Origin: Gammaproteobacteria bacterium
Lineage (GTDB): Bacteria; Pseudomonadota; Gammaproteobacteria; Enterobacterales; Alteromonadaceae
Direction of reading: 5' to 3'
NCBI GenBank assembly: GCA_018826295.1
Contig: JAHJZX010000067.1
Span: 1-64,000, forward strand
Length of the DNA stretch: 64,000 nt
Shown here piece by piece: positions 10,142 through 20,401 of the stretch (position 1 is the stretch's first letter; the number at the start of each line of letters is the position of its first letter). Both the position numbers and the translations under genes were made by a program. The notes under the pieces were generated by a model, which saw only the letters and a program-made list of their open reading frames with translations, was not told the origin of the DNA and did not search any database.

Positions 10142-10229
10142 AACAACAGTGGCCGTTCTGGTTCTATAGTCAGCAACAGAACTGGCTGCAGCCAGCAATA
10201 AATAATAAATAACATGACAGGGTAGAAAC

Positions 10230-13200
10230 ATGTTCGCACTCTCTTTAACGCAGCCCGTCTGGCGTGCTGCGCTGCTGTTGCTTGGCGCTGCACTCAGCGG
10301 CTGCGGTGGCGGTTCAGACTCGGCACCGACCACACCTGACTGCCCGACAGGCCAGGTTTATGACAATCAACAGCAACGCTGCGTCGCCAACAACACAGCG
10401 CCACAAATTACCTCTGCGTCCAGCCTTAACCTTGCCGCCGAACAAAGCAATGGGGCTGTCGTCTATACCGCGACGGCAACCGATGCGCAGGGCGACAGCA
10501 TTAGCTGGCAACTGACCGACAGCAAAGCTATTTTCAGCATTAGCAGCCAAAACGGCGCACTAAGCGTTGCCAGTAGCGCTAACTTGTTAGCGGCAGCCGG
10601 CAGCAGCTATGACGTGACACTCAGAGCAACCGACAGCAAAAACGCCGGCAGCAATTTTAGCCTGCAGGTCAATATCGCAGACGCTGTTGGCGGTACCGGC
10701 CCCGCTGTCGTGCCAACTGCCAGCCAGGGTGTAATTTATTATTACCGTCAGGACGATAACTACGACGGCTGGATCCTGCACGCCTGGAACAACAGCAGCT
10801 GTAATGCCTACGCCGACCTGGCCGATGATGCTGGCACCGACTGGGCGACCGGCCTGAGCCCGGACGGCGTTGACCCGGTTTATGGTGCCTACTGGATGTT
10901 TGACAGCAAAAGCGGCGCCAGCTGTGCAAACTACATAGTGCACAAAGGCGATGAAAAAGAGCCAGATGATAACGATCAGGTACTCACTTTCAGCACGGCA
11001 CGCTGGGCCTTTGTGGTAGCCGGTGTGGGTATTTTCACTGATCCGTCTGAGGTGATGTTTGAACCGGCGTTTGGCGTAAGCGATAGCGCTGCCCATTGGC
11101 TGGATGCACAAACCCTGCTGTGGAATCGCGACGACAGCGATGTACGTCTGCTGGCATCAACCGATGGCCAGCTCGATGAAAGCTTTACTGCCGATCTTAG
11201 CCTGCAATTAACGCCAACGTCTTTGGATGCCAGCCAGCAAGCGCGGGTGCCGCATTTAGCCAGCGGCTGGCATGCATACCGGCTTAGTGCCACTGCGGCA
11301 CAACTGAAGCAGTTGGTAAAAAGCCAGTTAGCGCTGGCGGCCTTTGATGCCGACGATACGCCGTTACACGCCAGTTACGTGCAAAGCGCTAAAGCGCTGG
11401 ACAGCCTGTACACCGCCGGCAACGACGATGCCGACGAGCAGACTTTGGGTATCAGTTACCAGAATGATGCTATCGACGTTGCTGTCTGGGCACCGACGGC
11501 ACAGCAGTTAACGCTGCAGGTGTTTAATGCCGACAAGAGCAGCTTTGCCAGCTACCCGATGCAGGAAGACAGCAACGGCGTCTGGCAGGCAACTGCGCCA
11601 CTTACTGCAGATGGCAAATATTACCGTTTTGCAGTAACGGCCTATCACCCGCAAACCCGTGCCGTCGAGCAAATGCAGGCCACAGATCCCTATTCAGTCA
11701 ACACCTCGGCCAATGGCCGCTATTCGCAGTTTGTTGATATGAGCGCCGCCAGTTTGCAACCGGCTAACTGGCAAAACCGCAGTGTACCTACCGTTGCCGC
11801 GCCGGAAGATGCGGTAATTCTGGAAGCGCATTTACGTGATTTAACTATTCTGGATAGCACTACCAGCAGCGCTAACCGTGGTAAGTATCTGGCGCTGGCT
11901 GAAACCGGCAGTGCTGCTTACCAGTATCTGCAGCGCCTGGCCGATGCCGGCGTGAACTATTTCCATCTGCTACCGGCCAATGATCTGGCCAGCATTAACG
12001 AAAGCAACAGCTTAAGTTTAACCAGCACCGTTGGCCAATTGTGTCAGCAAGTACCTGCTGCATCTGTCTGTGACCAGCTGGGCGACAGCCTGACACTGCT
12101 GCAGGCCTTTGACAGTTTTGACCCCGCCAGCAGCGCGGCAGCGTCGTTAACGTCAGCACTGCGTGGCATCGATGGCTTTAACTGGGGTTATGATCCGCAC
12201 CACTTTAATGTGGTGGAAGGCAGCTATGCCTCTGACGCCGACAGCACTGCACGTATTGTCGAGTTCCGCCAGATGGTTGCAGCACTGCAGCAACTGGGCT
12301 TCCGCGTAGTGCTCGATGTGGTGTACAACCACACTGCCTCATCCGGCCTGTATGACAACTCGGTATTCGATAAACTGGTGCCCGGCTACTACCACCGTTA
12401 CAACGAAGTCAACGGTGAGATGGAGCGCTCAACCTGCTGCGAAAACACTGCGCCAGAGCACAAGATGATGGCCAAATTTATCCGCGAATCCCTGATGCAC
12501 TGGGCGCAGCATTACGGTATTGATGGCTTCCGCTTTGATATCATGGGCCATTTGCCAAAACAACTGCTGCTGGATGCCCGCGCTGCTGTTGCCGCCGTTG
12601 ACCCGGATACCTATTTCTATGGCGAAGGCTGGAATTTCGGTGAAGTGGCGAACAACCGCTTATTTGAACAGGCGACACAGACTAACCTGGCTGCCACTGA
12701 AATTGGTACCTTTAACGACAGGCCACGCGATACGCTGCGCGATGCCGCGCTGTCGCAAACGACGGTCAACCTGCAAAATGCCGATCATATCCGCTTAGGC
12801 CTGGCCGGTACGCTGAAAGACTACATCCTGCAAGACAAAGACGGCCAGCGCCGTGAAGGTTACCGTTTTTCTCAATCTGCCTATGGCGGTGACCCGGCTG
12901 ATATCATCAACTATGTTGATAAACACGACAACGAAACCCTGTGGGACAAACTGCAGTATGCGTTGCCAGCCAGCCTGGCGGCGGCTGAGCGCCGTCGTGT
13001 GCATAACCTTACTGCAGCCATACCGCTGCTAAGCCAGGGTATTCCGTTCTTCCAGCTTGGTATTGATAACCTGCGCTCTAAGTCACTTGACCGTAACAGC
13101 TATGACTCGGGCGACTGGTTTAACCGGGTGTTTTACGATGGCAGCAGCAACAACTGGAATGCCGGCTTACCACCAGCGCAGGACAACCCGGATCAGACGC

Positions 13201-14411
13201 GCATTGCCGGCCTGGCTGCCAACAGCAATATTGCGGTAGACGCCAGTGACATTGCCACCTCACGCGATGTGTTTGCCGAGTTTCTGCAAATTCGCCGTGA
13301 CAGTCCCTTGCTGAAATTACGCAATAGCGCCGACGTAATCGCCCGGTTGGGTTTCCATAACACCGGGCCGTCACAAACGCCGGGCCTGATTGTGATGAGC
13401 CTGGACGATGGAATCGGCTTGCCTGATCTGGATCCGGCTGTCGATGCCATGCTGGTCATTATCAACGGCAGCGCTAACAGCCAACAGCACACTGTTAGTG
13501 CCGCCAGTGGCTTTAGCCTGCATGCACTGCAGCAGCAATCAGCCGACAACCGCACCCGCTTAGCCAGCGTGAATGGCAGTACCTTCACTGTACCGGCTTA
13601 CACTGCCGCGGTGTTTGTTAAACCGCAACAGGGCGCACAGGGCACCGGTCTGGCCGCCGATCCGGATCGGGTCAGCTCGCCCTATGGCGATGCAGTACTG
13701 TACAGCCGCGGTTTTGGCAGCGCAGATGCCGCCATGGTGTATGACGATCAGGGCCGCTACAGCCTGGCCCTGACTCTGGCATCTGGCAGCTATCAGTTTG
13801 ATATCAGTGACAACGCCGCTTTGGATCTGGGTGTCGCTGAGCTGAATGTTGCTGCAGGCTCGTTGCCACTCAATACCGCCGGCAACCTGTTTGATGTGAT
13901 GCTGGATACCGCGGGTACCTATGCGCTGGTACTGGATGTCACCGGCAGCGAACCGACTATCAGTTTGACGCTGAGCAATGCGCTGGTCGACTGCGCCGTA
14001 GCTGACTCCGGTGACGCTGCGCCTTTTGCCATAGCCGGTTCAGGCCAGCTGTATGTGCGTGGCAGCCATTCGGGCTGGAACCCACAAGAAGCTTACCGCC
14101 TGCGCTACAAGGGCAATAATCTGTATCAGGCCGTCGCTGACTTTAACGGTGAGTTTGAATTTAAGCTGGCATCGGACGATGGCAGTTGGACCACACAGCT
14201 GTGGGTGCAGGATGGCAGTGGCAATATTGATACCGCTGCGCTGGCAGTAGGCACAAGCTACGACGTGGCTTACAAAGATGCCGGCACCAGCAACAACCGC
14301 ACGGCACTGAGCAGCGGCCGTTACAGTTTCAGCCTGCAGCTAAACAGCGCCAACCCGGCCAGCGGTAACAGCGTTGGCACACTGAAAATTGAGCAGTGTG
14401 CCCAGCCATAA
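10230..14411 (+). CDS. pulA: secreted pullulanase, GH13 lipoprotein
   Basis: 1393 residues. A lipobox (ALSGCGGGS) ends the signal peptide. Next come a cadherin-like stretch (to about 150), a pullulanase-associated starch-binding domain (VIYYYRQDD, WILHAWNNSSC, VDPVYGAYWMFD; about 165-260), a CBM48-like N domain, and a GH13 catalytic domain with DVVYNHTA (near 696), GFRFDIM with the nucleophile aspartate (near 768), the acid/base glutamate in YGEGWNF (near 799) and DKHDNETLWDKL (near 900). The C-terminal module has LYVRGSHSGWN, related to the repeats in the previous lipoprotein. It cleaves alpha-1,6 links of pullulan and starch at the cell surface. RBS AGGG lies seven bases before the ATG. Confidence 0.93.
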   Translation: MFALSLTQPVWRAALLLLGAALSGCGGGSDSAPTTPDCPTGQVYDNQQQRCVANNTAPQITSASSLNLAAEQSNGAVVYTATATDAQGDSISWQLTDSKAIFSISSQNGALSVASSANLLAAAGSSYDVTLRATDSKNAGSNFSLQVNIADAVGGTGPAVVPTASQGVIYYYRQDDNYDGWILHAWNNSSCNAYADLADDAGTDWATGLSPDGVDPVYGAYWMFDSKSGASCANYIVHKGDEKEPDDNDQVLTFSTARWAFVVAGVGIFTDPSEVMFEPAFGVSDSAAHWLDAQTLLWNRDDSDVRLLASTDGQLDESFTADLSLQLTPTSLDASQQARVPHLASGWHAYRLSATAAQLKQLVKSQLALAAFDADDTPLHASYVQSAKALDSLYTAGNDDADEQTLGISYQNDAIDVAVWAPTAQQLTLQVFNADKSSFASYPMQEDSNGVWQATAPLTADGKYYRFAVTAYHPQTRAVEQMQATDPYSVNTSANGRYSQFVDMSAASLQPANWQNRSVPTVAAPEDAVILEAHLRDLTILDSTTSSANRGKYLALAETGSAAYQYLQRLADAGVNYFHLLPANDLASINESNSLSLTSTVGQLCQQVPAASVCDQLGDSLTLLQAFDSFDPASSAAASLTSALRGIDGFNWGYDPHHFNVVEGSYASDADSTARIVEFRQMVAALQQLGFRVVLDVVYNHTASSGLYDNSVFDKLVPGYYHRYNEVNGEMERSTCCENTAPEHKMMAKFIRESLMHWAQHYGIDGFRFDIMGHLPKQLLLDARAAVAAVDPDTYFYGEGWNFGEVANNRLFEQATQTNLAATEIGTFNDRPRDTLRDAALSQTTVNLQNADHIRLGLAGTLKDYILQDKDGQRREGYRFSQSAYGGDPADIINYVDKHDNETLWDKLQYALPASLAAAERRRVHNLTAAIPLLSQGIPFFQLGIDNLRSKSLDRNSYDSGDWFNRVFYDGSSNNWNAGLPPAQDNPDQTRIAGLAANSNIAVDASDIATSRDVFAEFLQIRRDSPLLKLRNSADVIARLGFHNTGPSQTPGLIVMSLDDGIGLPDLDPAVDAMLVIINGSANSQQHTVSAASGFSLHALQQQSADNRTRLASVNGSTFTVPAYTAAVFVKPQQGAQGTGLAADPDRVSSPYGDAVLYSRGFGSADAAMVYDDQGRYSLALTLASGSYQFDISDNAALDLGVAELNVAAGSLPLNTAGNLFDVMLDTAGTYALVLDVTGSEPTISLTLSNALVDCAVADSGDAAPFAIAGSGQLYVRGSHSGWNPQEAYRLRYKGNNLYQAVADFNGEFEFKLASDDGSWTTQLWVQDGSGNIDTAALAVGTSYDVAYKDAGTSNNRTALSSGRYSFSLQLNSANPASGNSVGTLKIEQCAQP

Positions 14412-14420
14412 ACAACCAGC

Positions 14421-14446
14421 CAGCCTGGCGCAACTGCGCCGGGCTG
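14421..14446 (+). terminator. hairpin after pulA
   Basis: An 11-bp stem with one G-T pair (CAGCC.GGCGC with GCGCC.GGCTG) and an AACT loop starts 10 bp after the stop. The following T-run is short (AATTTT), so termination may be partial. Confidence 0.5.
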
Positions 14447-14479
14447 CTGCAATTTTCAGCAGCAGGCAAACTATTTCAA

Positions 14480-14495
14480 CTGCATACGTATGCAG
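14480..14495. promoter_or_regulatory. perfect CTGCATACGTATGCAG operator
   Basis: A perfect 16-bp palindrome 30 bp upstream of the first possible start of the AraC-like gene. It is the best copy of the ATACGTAT element found at three places in this alpha-glucan locus. It probably controls the regulator-malQ operon. Confidence 0.65.
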
Positions 14496-14524
14496 CAGGT
14501 TTAATAAGCAGACAGCGTTGATTT

Positions 14525-14992
14525 ATGCTTAAACCGCACGACATGCAGGCAATTCAGCGGGTTAATTTCTTCGCAACAGGAACAACAGTGAACAGCAATA
14601 ATACAGTACCGGCCAGCACAGATATTTTGCAGAAGGTACAGCTGCAGATCCTCAGGCAATTACCACAGCAACCATCACTGGCACAGGTGGCGGCTGAGCT
14701 GCACCTGAGTAACCGTACGCTGCAGCGCCTATTGCAACAACAGCACACCCGGTTTCGCCAATTGCTTGCCAGCTGTCGCCATCAGGCCGCACTGCATTAT
14801 CTGGCCCAGACCGAGCTAAGCCTGCAACAAATTGCCAGCAAGCTTGGTTTTGCCGAACAAAGTAGTTTTCAAAAAGCATTTAAAAGCTGGCAGGGCTGCG
14901 CTCCGGGCAGTTTCCGCCAGCATAAACAACAAGACCGCACCCAGCGCTTTATTCAGGCGTCAGGCAGGGTAACAGGTGAATTATGGAACTAA
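14525..14992 (+). CDS. small AraC-family regulator (DNA-binding domain only)
   Basis: 155 residues. About 45-135 form the double helix-turn-helix of AraC/XylS proteins: SLAQVAAELHLSNRTLQRLL for the first, LSLQQIASKLGFAEQSSFQKAF for the second, and WQGCAPGSFR at the end. There is no sensor domain; the N-terminal 40 residues are low in features. A second ATG at 14546 or 14588 could be the true start, and no strong RBS decides. It overlaps malQ by 10 bp, so the two are translationally coupled. A role in glucan control is inferred from the position. Confidence 0.7.
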   Translation: MLKPHDMQAIQRVNFFATGTTVNSNNTVPASTDILQKVQLQILRQLPQQPSLAQVAAELHLSNRTLQRLLQQQHTRFRQLLASCRHQAALHYLAQTELSLQQIASKLGFAEQSSFQKAFKSWQGCAPGSFRQHKQQDRTQRFIQASGRVTGELWN

Positions 14993-17121
14993 TTAAGCAA
15001 CTCGCTGCATTGGCGGGTCTGCAGGACAGCTATGTGCATGCGCAGGGCCATACCGAACATATCAGCCTGGATAAACAACAGGCTATTTTGCAGGCCATGG
15101 GGTTTGACTTATCGACAGATGCGGCACTACAGCGCCAAATCACCCGCCTGACAGAACGCCCCTGGCTGGAAGTTGTCGCCCCGGTGACAGTATGCACCGA
15201 AGGCCAGCAGCTAAAAGTGCGTATCCAGCAAGTGCAGCAGCAGGCCGTGAGTGACTGGCAATGGCAGATTGTCACTGAAGAGCAGCAACACTATGACGGC
15301 ACTATTCAGATCAGCGCCAGCGACATTATTGCCAGACAAGCTACCGCACAGGGCGAAGTATTGGCAGCAGAGGTGATACTGGATGTCAGCCTACCGTTGG
15401 GCTACCACCAGCTTACGCTGCGCAATGCCACAACTGAATACCGCCAGCAGCTAATCATTACGCCGCAACGCTGTTTTCAGCTACATGACAAAGCAGTGTT
15501 ACACAAAACGTTCGGCCCGGCCATTCAGCTATATGCCGTCAAGTCTGAACGCAACTGGGGCATCGGTGACTTTGCCGACCTGCAGCAGATGATAGCGCCA
15601 CTGGCAGCCCAGGGTGCCGACTTTATCGGTTTAAACCCGCTGCATGCGTTATACCCTGAGTTGCCGCAGGATTGCAGCCCATACAGCCCAAACAGCCGGC
15701 TGTGGCTGAACACCCAGTATGTCGCACTGGAATACTGCGCCGATTTTGCCGAGTGCAGCGAAGCGCAACAGCAAGTCGCGGCGCCAGCCTTTCAGCAACA
15801 GCTGACCAGCCTGCGTCAGACGGCAGATGTCGACTACATTGGCGTAGCCGCGGTGAAAAAAGCCATCGCCAGCATATTATTCCGCCATTTTAAACAACAA
15901 CATCTGGCAACCAACAGTGACCGTGCAGCTGAGTTCAGTCAGTTTGTCCGGCAAGGCGGTGAAAGCCTGCAACTGCTGGCCATTCATCAGGTGCTGCAAG
16001 GTGAACTGTTCCGGCAAAACTGGGACATGGCAGCCTGGCAAAACTTCCCCGCGGCCCTGCGCGACCCACGCGGCAAAGCCGTTGCAGAATTTGCGCTGGC
16101 CAATAAAGATGCTGTTGATCTGCAACTGTATCTGCAGTGGCAGGCACAGCTGCAACTGCGGCAGGTAAAACAGCTGTGTCAGCAACACGGCATGGCCATT
16201 GGCCTGTACTGCGATGTCGCCGTTGGCACCAGCCGCAGCAGCGCAGAAAGCTGGGCAGCGCCGGAAGATTATTTAATGGATTTAAGTGTCGGCGCCCCGG
16301 CCGACATTATGGCACCCAAAGGCCAGAACTGGGGCTTGTTGGCATTTAACCCCGACACGCTACGCCAGAAAGCTTACCAGCCCTTTATTGAACTGATCCA
16401 GGCCAATATGCGCTATGCCGGTGCACTGCGACTGGACCATGTGATGGCTTTATTACGCTTATGGTGCTGCCCGCTTGGCACTGATGCCACCGCAGGTGCA
16501 TATTTACGCCTACCGGCGGCAGAACTGTTTGCCATCCTGGCACTGGAAAGTCAGCGCAACAGCTGTGTAGTAATAGGTGAAGACTTAGGCACAGTGCCGG
16601 TAGAGATCAGCCATTTGATGGCGCAATATCAGGTACTTTCATACCGGGTATTTATGCTGGAACAAAAGCCCGGCAGTTATGATCATGCCACTCAGACCTA
16701 CCCCGAGCTGGCACTGGCAACGGTCACCACCCATGATATGCCCACTATGGTAGGTTATTGGCAGCAACAGGATCTGGAACTGCGCCATCAGCTGGACTTA
16801 TTTCCGAATGCACAGGTAGCAAGCAGTTTGTATCAGCTGCGCGCAGACGAAAAACAACTGATGCGCCAACGTCTGCAATTTGCCGACACTGACTATACGG
16901 CCATGATCCGCCACAGCCACCTGTTTGTCGCACAACAACCGGCAAAACTACTGGCATTTCAACTGGAAGATTTACTGCAAATGGCCACGCCGGTAAATAT
17001 ACCCGGTACCAGTACCGAGTACCCAAACTGGCGCAGAAAACTGTCTGACAATATCGATACCATTCTGCAGCGCCCTGACGTACTGCAGATGTTGGCAGAG
17101 ATAAAAGCGGCGCGGCAATAA
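14983..17121 (+). CDS. malQ: 4-alpha-glucanotransferase (amylomaltase), GH77
   Basis: 712 residues, close to E. coli MalQ (about 694). Family motifs are present: NWGIGDFADL (from about 189), LRLDHVMALLRLW with the nucleophile aspartate (near 485), the acid/base glutamate in VIGEDLGTVP (near 533) and TTHDMPTMVGYW (near 584). It is a cytoplasmic enzyme that rearranges maltodextrins released by the pullulanase. It is translationally coupled to the AraC-like gene. Confidence 0.95.
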   Translation: MELIKQLAALAGLQDSYVHAQGHTEHISLDKQQAILQAMGFDLSTDAALQRQITRLTERPWLEVVAPVTVCTEGQQLKVRIQQVQQQAVSDWQWQIVTEEQQHYDGTIQISASDIIARQATAQGEVLAAEVILDVSLPLGYHQLTLRNATTEYRQQLIITPQRCFQLHDKAVLHKTFGPAIQLYAVKSERNWGIGDFADLQQMIAPLAAQGADFIGLNPLHALYPELPQDCSPYSPNSRLWLNTQYVALEYCADFAECSEAQQQVAAPAFQQQLTSLRQTADVDYIGVAAVKKAIASILFRHFKQQHLATNSDRAAEFSQFVRQGGESLQLLAIHQVLQGELFRQNWDMAAWQNFPAALRDPRGKAVAEFALANKDAVDLQLYLQWQAQLQLRQVKQLCQQHGMAIGLYCDVAVGTSRSSAESWAAPEDYLMDLSVGAPADIMAPKGQNWGLLAFNPDTLRQKAYQPFIELIQANMRYAGALRLDHVMALLRLWCCPLGTDATAGAYLRLPAAELFAILALESQRNSCVVIGEDLGTVPVEISHLMAQYQVLSYRVFMLEQKPGSYDHATQTYPELALATVTTHDMPTMVGYWQQQDLELRHQLDLFPNAQVASSLYQLRADEKQLMRQRLQFADTDYTAMIRHSHLFVAQQPAKLLAFQLEDLLQMATPVNIPGTSTEYPNWRRKLSDNIDTILQRPDVLQMLAEIKAARQ

Positions 17122-17421
17122 CAGCTGGCGGCCATCGCGGCCACCTCAGCTTAGCCCGGCCTGGCAGCCCCCTGTCAGGCTGAGGTTGCCGCAGCCGCTA
17201 TGGCATTTTACTGTTATAACCGGCACCAAAGTGTCGCAACATTGCACCACAGCCAGGCATAGTGCTGTATATTTGTGCAAGTTTTTCGCTAATTACTATT
17301 GACGCCCTATTGCGATTACTCTACCTTTTGTAAGCGCTTACAATTTTTTAGAAAGCGCTTACCTGAAAAATGTAAGCGCTACCACACAACAATAACAAAT
17401 ATGTACACACGGGAGAACGGT
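17122..17421 (+). promoter_or_regulatory. regulatory region with three LacI-type operators
   Basis: 300 bp without a gene. TTGTAAGCGCTTACAA at 17328-17343 is a perfect 16-bp palindrome. GAAAGCGCTTAC (17351-17362) and TGTAAGCGCTACC (17371-17383) are two further copies, so three sites occupy 56 bp just before the TonB receptor. AGCGCT-centred palindromes are classic LacI-family operators. A fourth copy lies before the GH1 gene at 30,895. A weak GC-rich inverted repeat near 17,150-17,185 may end malQ transcription. Confidence 0.7.
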
Positions 17422-20382
17422 ATGAAGCAAACACGTTTCAAACTATCGCGTTTAGCGGTCAGTTTGTCACTGATCACAGGTGCCGGCGTGCTGGCACCTG
17501 CCTATGCTCAAGATGCGATAACAGACAACAGCAATGAAGAAATAGAAATTATTCAGGTGTCGGGTATCCGCGGCAGTTTAGTTAAGTCGATGGATGTGAA
17601 GCGCAGCTCAACAGGTGTGGTGGATGCGATTTCGGCCGAAGATATTGGCAAATTCCCCGACACCAACCTGGCAGAATCCTTACAACGCATTACCGGCGTA
17701 GCCATTGACCGCTCAAACGGTGAAGGTAGCCGGGTGACAGTGCGGGGCTTTGGTCCGGAATTTAACCTGGTTATGCTTAACGGCCGGCAAATGCCGGCGT
17801 CGTCTTTAGAAGCCACGACGGCATCTTCTTCGCGCTCTTTTGACTTTGCTAACCTGGCATCAGAAGGTATTGCCGGCGTTGAAGTGTATAAAACCGGCCG
17901 CGCCAGCATTGCCACCGGTGGTATGGGGTCAACCATAAACATTCTGACCACTAAGCCATTAAATGCTCCCGGCATGAAAGCCACTTTTGGTGTTAAAGGC
18001 GTAATGGACCAGTCAACTGACGAAGGCGCAGATATCACGCCTGAGTTATCCGGTTTATATAGCAACACCTTTAACGACGACAAATTTGGTGTGGCCATCA
18101 GCGGCTCCTATCAACAGCGTGATAGCGGCAATAAGCAAGCCAATACCGGCGGCTGGCGTACCTTCCCCGGCCACATCAATGGCTACGACTGGGATGGCGG
18201 CAATGCTGACTGGGGTGGTTTGATCCCTGATGGAGACAACGCCCATCAGAATTACCCTGCTGCAGACTCGGTTTACTCAGTGCCACAAAGTTTAGGTTTT
18301 GCCTTTCACGAAGTTGAACGCACCCGCACTAATGGCCAGTTAGTACTGCAATATCGCCCGGTTGACGCCATAACCACCACGCTGGACTACACCTATTCGA
18401 AAAACGAAGTAACAGACCGTTATAACGACGTGTCGGCCTGGTTTAACTTCGGCCCGTCAACGGGTGTATGGAGCGACGGCCCGGTAGCCGCGCCAATTGT
18501 TTACTCAGAAGCCTTTGCCGCACCAGGCGATTTAGCCATGGGCGCCGGCCAGTTCTCTACCATGAACGAGAATAGGTCACTGGGTTTAAACGTTAAATGG
18601 CAAGTTAACGACAACCTGAAACTGGAACTGGATTACCACGACTCTTCAGCGGTTTCGCGCCCGGATAGCCCGTTTGGCAGCAACAATACTATTGGTACTG
18701 CTACCTTTGTGCGTTCGGTAACGACAGCACGGTTCGACACCGATTTGCCAACCTTAGCGGTTACTTATCCGGATGGCTTTACCGGTATTAAAGGTGAAGA
18801 TGTGCGTATAACCGGTAGTTCGTTCCGTAACAGCCAAATGCGCAGCGATATTGAGCAAGTGCAAATTCGCGGTAACTATGTGTTTGATAAGGGCTTGTTA
18901 ACCAGTATCGATTTCGGCGTGGCAAGTTCAGAAACCAAAAACCGCTCGGCGTTTTCTAACGTGCAACAGGATAACTGGGGCGGTTTAGGCGCTGCCGGCG
19001 ATATAGATCCGTCGGTATTTCAGCTTGACCAATTAGCGGATAATTTTGATGCCTCAACCAGCAGTGACATGCTAAAAGAGTTTTTCCGCTGGGATTTCAA
19101 TACCATTCGTCAAATTGCTAACGATAAATACGGTGCCTTAGGTGCAGTTGGCGATTGCGGTACCTCGTTCTGTGCTTCGTCTAACATGACCACTGACCGG
19201 CGCACGACCGAAGAGCAAACCTCTGCTTATCTGCAGTTCAACTTTGCCGGCGACATTGCTGACCGTCCGTATGGCTTAACCGCCGGTGTCCGTTATGAGA
19301 AAACAGATGTTAACTCCAGCGCTTTAGTACCGGTATACAACGGTATCGCCTGGGCCGGTGACAACGAGTTTAACCTGATTAGCACCGGTGAAAGTGACTT
19401 CACTGAATTAACCGGCGGTTACACCAATGTGTTGCCAAACATCGACTTCAATATTGAAGTGGTGGATGACGTTGTGCTGCGTGCTTCGGTAAGTAAAACC
19501 ATTGCCCGGCCCAGCTATGCCGACATTCAGGGCGGACAAACGCTTAACTCACTGGTGCGGATTGACGGCGGTACCGGTTCCCGCGGCAACCCTGACTTAG
19601 ATCCGTTTGAATCAACCAACCTCGACTTGTCAGTAGAGTGGTACTACGGCGAAGGCAGCTATATGGCCGCGGGTTACTTCCGGAAAAAAGCGAAGAACTT
19701 TATCGGCCGTACTACGGTGGAAGAGCAAACGTTCAACTTAGCCCACCCGGCACAAGGCCAGCGTTATGCCGAGGCGGTTGCTGCTGTGGGTAACAACACC
19801 ACGGCTATACGTGATTACATCAAAGCAAACTACCCGGAAACCATTGATGCTAATGGCTTTATCCTCGGCGTGGCTGGCGATACACCAGCAACCTTTGATA
19901 TCACTATTCCGGTTAACCAGGACGACGCTAAGTTAGATGGTTGGGAGTTTGCGCTGCAGCACTTAATCGGTGAGACCGGCTTTGGTGTCATTGCCAACGC
20001 CACCCTGGTCGACGGTGACTTTAACTACGACAACTTCAGTTTGGGTGAGCAATTTGCGTTACTTGGCATGAGCGACACTTACAACCTGGTCGGTTTCTAC
20101 GATAAAGATGGTATCCAGGCGCGTATCGCCTATAACTGGCGTGATAAGTTCCTGTCAGCAACGGTGAATGGCCAGGGCTTACAAAACCCGGTTTACGTAG
20201 AAGCTTACGGACAATGGGATGCCAGTGCCAGCTACGATGTCACTGAAAAGCTCACCTTCTTTATTGAAGCCATTAACCTGACCAACGAGTCGATGCGCTC
20301 ACACGAGCGTAATTCACTGCAACTGGTGAACTATACTGAAACAGGTCGTCGTTTTAACATCGGTGCGCGTTACACGTTCTAA
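17422..20382 (+). CDS. TonB-dependent outer-membrane receptor
   Basis: 986 residues from the ATG at 17,422, chosen because GGGAGAAC sits just upstream and the product then begins with a normal signal peptide (cut near LAPAYAQDA). An in-frame start 123 bp earlier would translate through the operators. TonB-box-like IEIIQVSGI, plug motifs SAEDIGKFPDTNLAESLQRI and VTVRGFGPEFN, and a C-terminus NIGARYTF with terminal phenylalanine define the family. The operators and the downstream halogenase/SapC genes suggest uptake of a glycoside, perhaps a beta-glucan, but the ligand is not known. Confidence 0.92.
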   Translation: MKQTRFKLSRLAVSLSLITGAGVLAPAYAQDAITDNSNEEIEIIQVSGIRGSLVKSMDVKRSSTGVVDAISAEDIGKFPDTNLAESLQRITGVAIDRSNGEGSRVTVRGFGPEFNLVMLNGRQMPASSLEATTASSSRSFDFANLASEGIAGVEVYKTGRASIATGGMGSTINILTTKPLNAPGMKATFGVKGVMDQSTDEGADITPELSGLYSNTFNDDKFGVAISGSYQQRDSGNKQANTGGWRTFPGHINGYDWDGGNADWGGLIPDGDNAHQNYPAADSVYSVPQSLGFAFHEVERTRTNGQLVLQYRPVDAITTTLDYTYSKNEVTDRYNDVSAWFNFGPSTGVWSDGPVAAPIVYSEAFAAPGDLAMGAGQFSTMNENRSLGLNVKWQVNDNLKLELDYHDSSAVSRPDSPFGSNNTIGTATFVRSVTTARFDTDLPTLAVTYPDGFTGIKGEDVRITGSSFRNSQMRSDIEQVQIRGNYVFDKGLLTSIDFGVASSETKNRSAFSNVQQDNWGGLGAAGDIDPSVFQLDQLADNFDASTSSDMLKEFFRWDFNTIRQIANDKYGALGAVGDCGTSFCASSNMTTDRRTTEEQTSAYLQFNFAGDIADRPYGLTAGVRYEKTDVNSSALVPVYNGIAWAGDNEFNLISTGESDFTELTGGYTNVLPNIDFNIEVVDDVVLRASVSKTIARPSYADIQGGQTLNSLVRIDGGTGSRGNPDLDPFESTNLDLSVEWYYGEGSYMAAGYFRKKAKNFIGRTTVEEQTFNLAHPAQGQRYAEAVAAVGNNTTAIRDYIKANYPETIDANGFILGVAGDTPATFDITIPVNQDDAKLDGWEFALQHLIGETGFGVIANATLVDGDFNYDNFSLGEQFALLGMSDTYNLVGFYDKDGIQARIAYNWRDKFLSATVNGQGLQNPVYVEAYGQWDASASYDVTEKLTFFIEAINLTNESMRSHERNSLQLVNYTETGRRFNIGARYTF

Positions 20383-20401
20383 GATGTTGTTGCCCTGAAC
20401 A

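Noticed and set aside
17299-17421. A longer N-terminus for the TonB receptor starting at 17,299
   Set aside because: It would translate across the three operators and place 41 residues before the signal peptide; the ATG at 17,422 has a good RBS.
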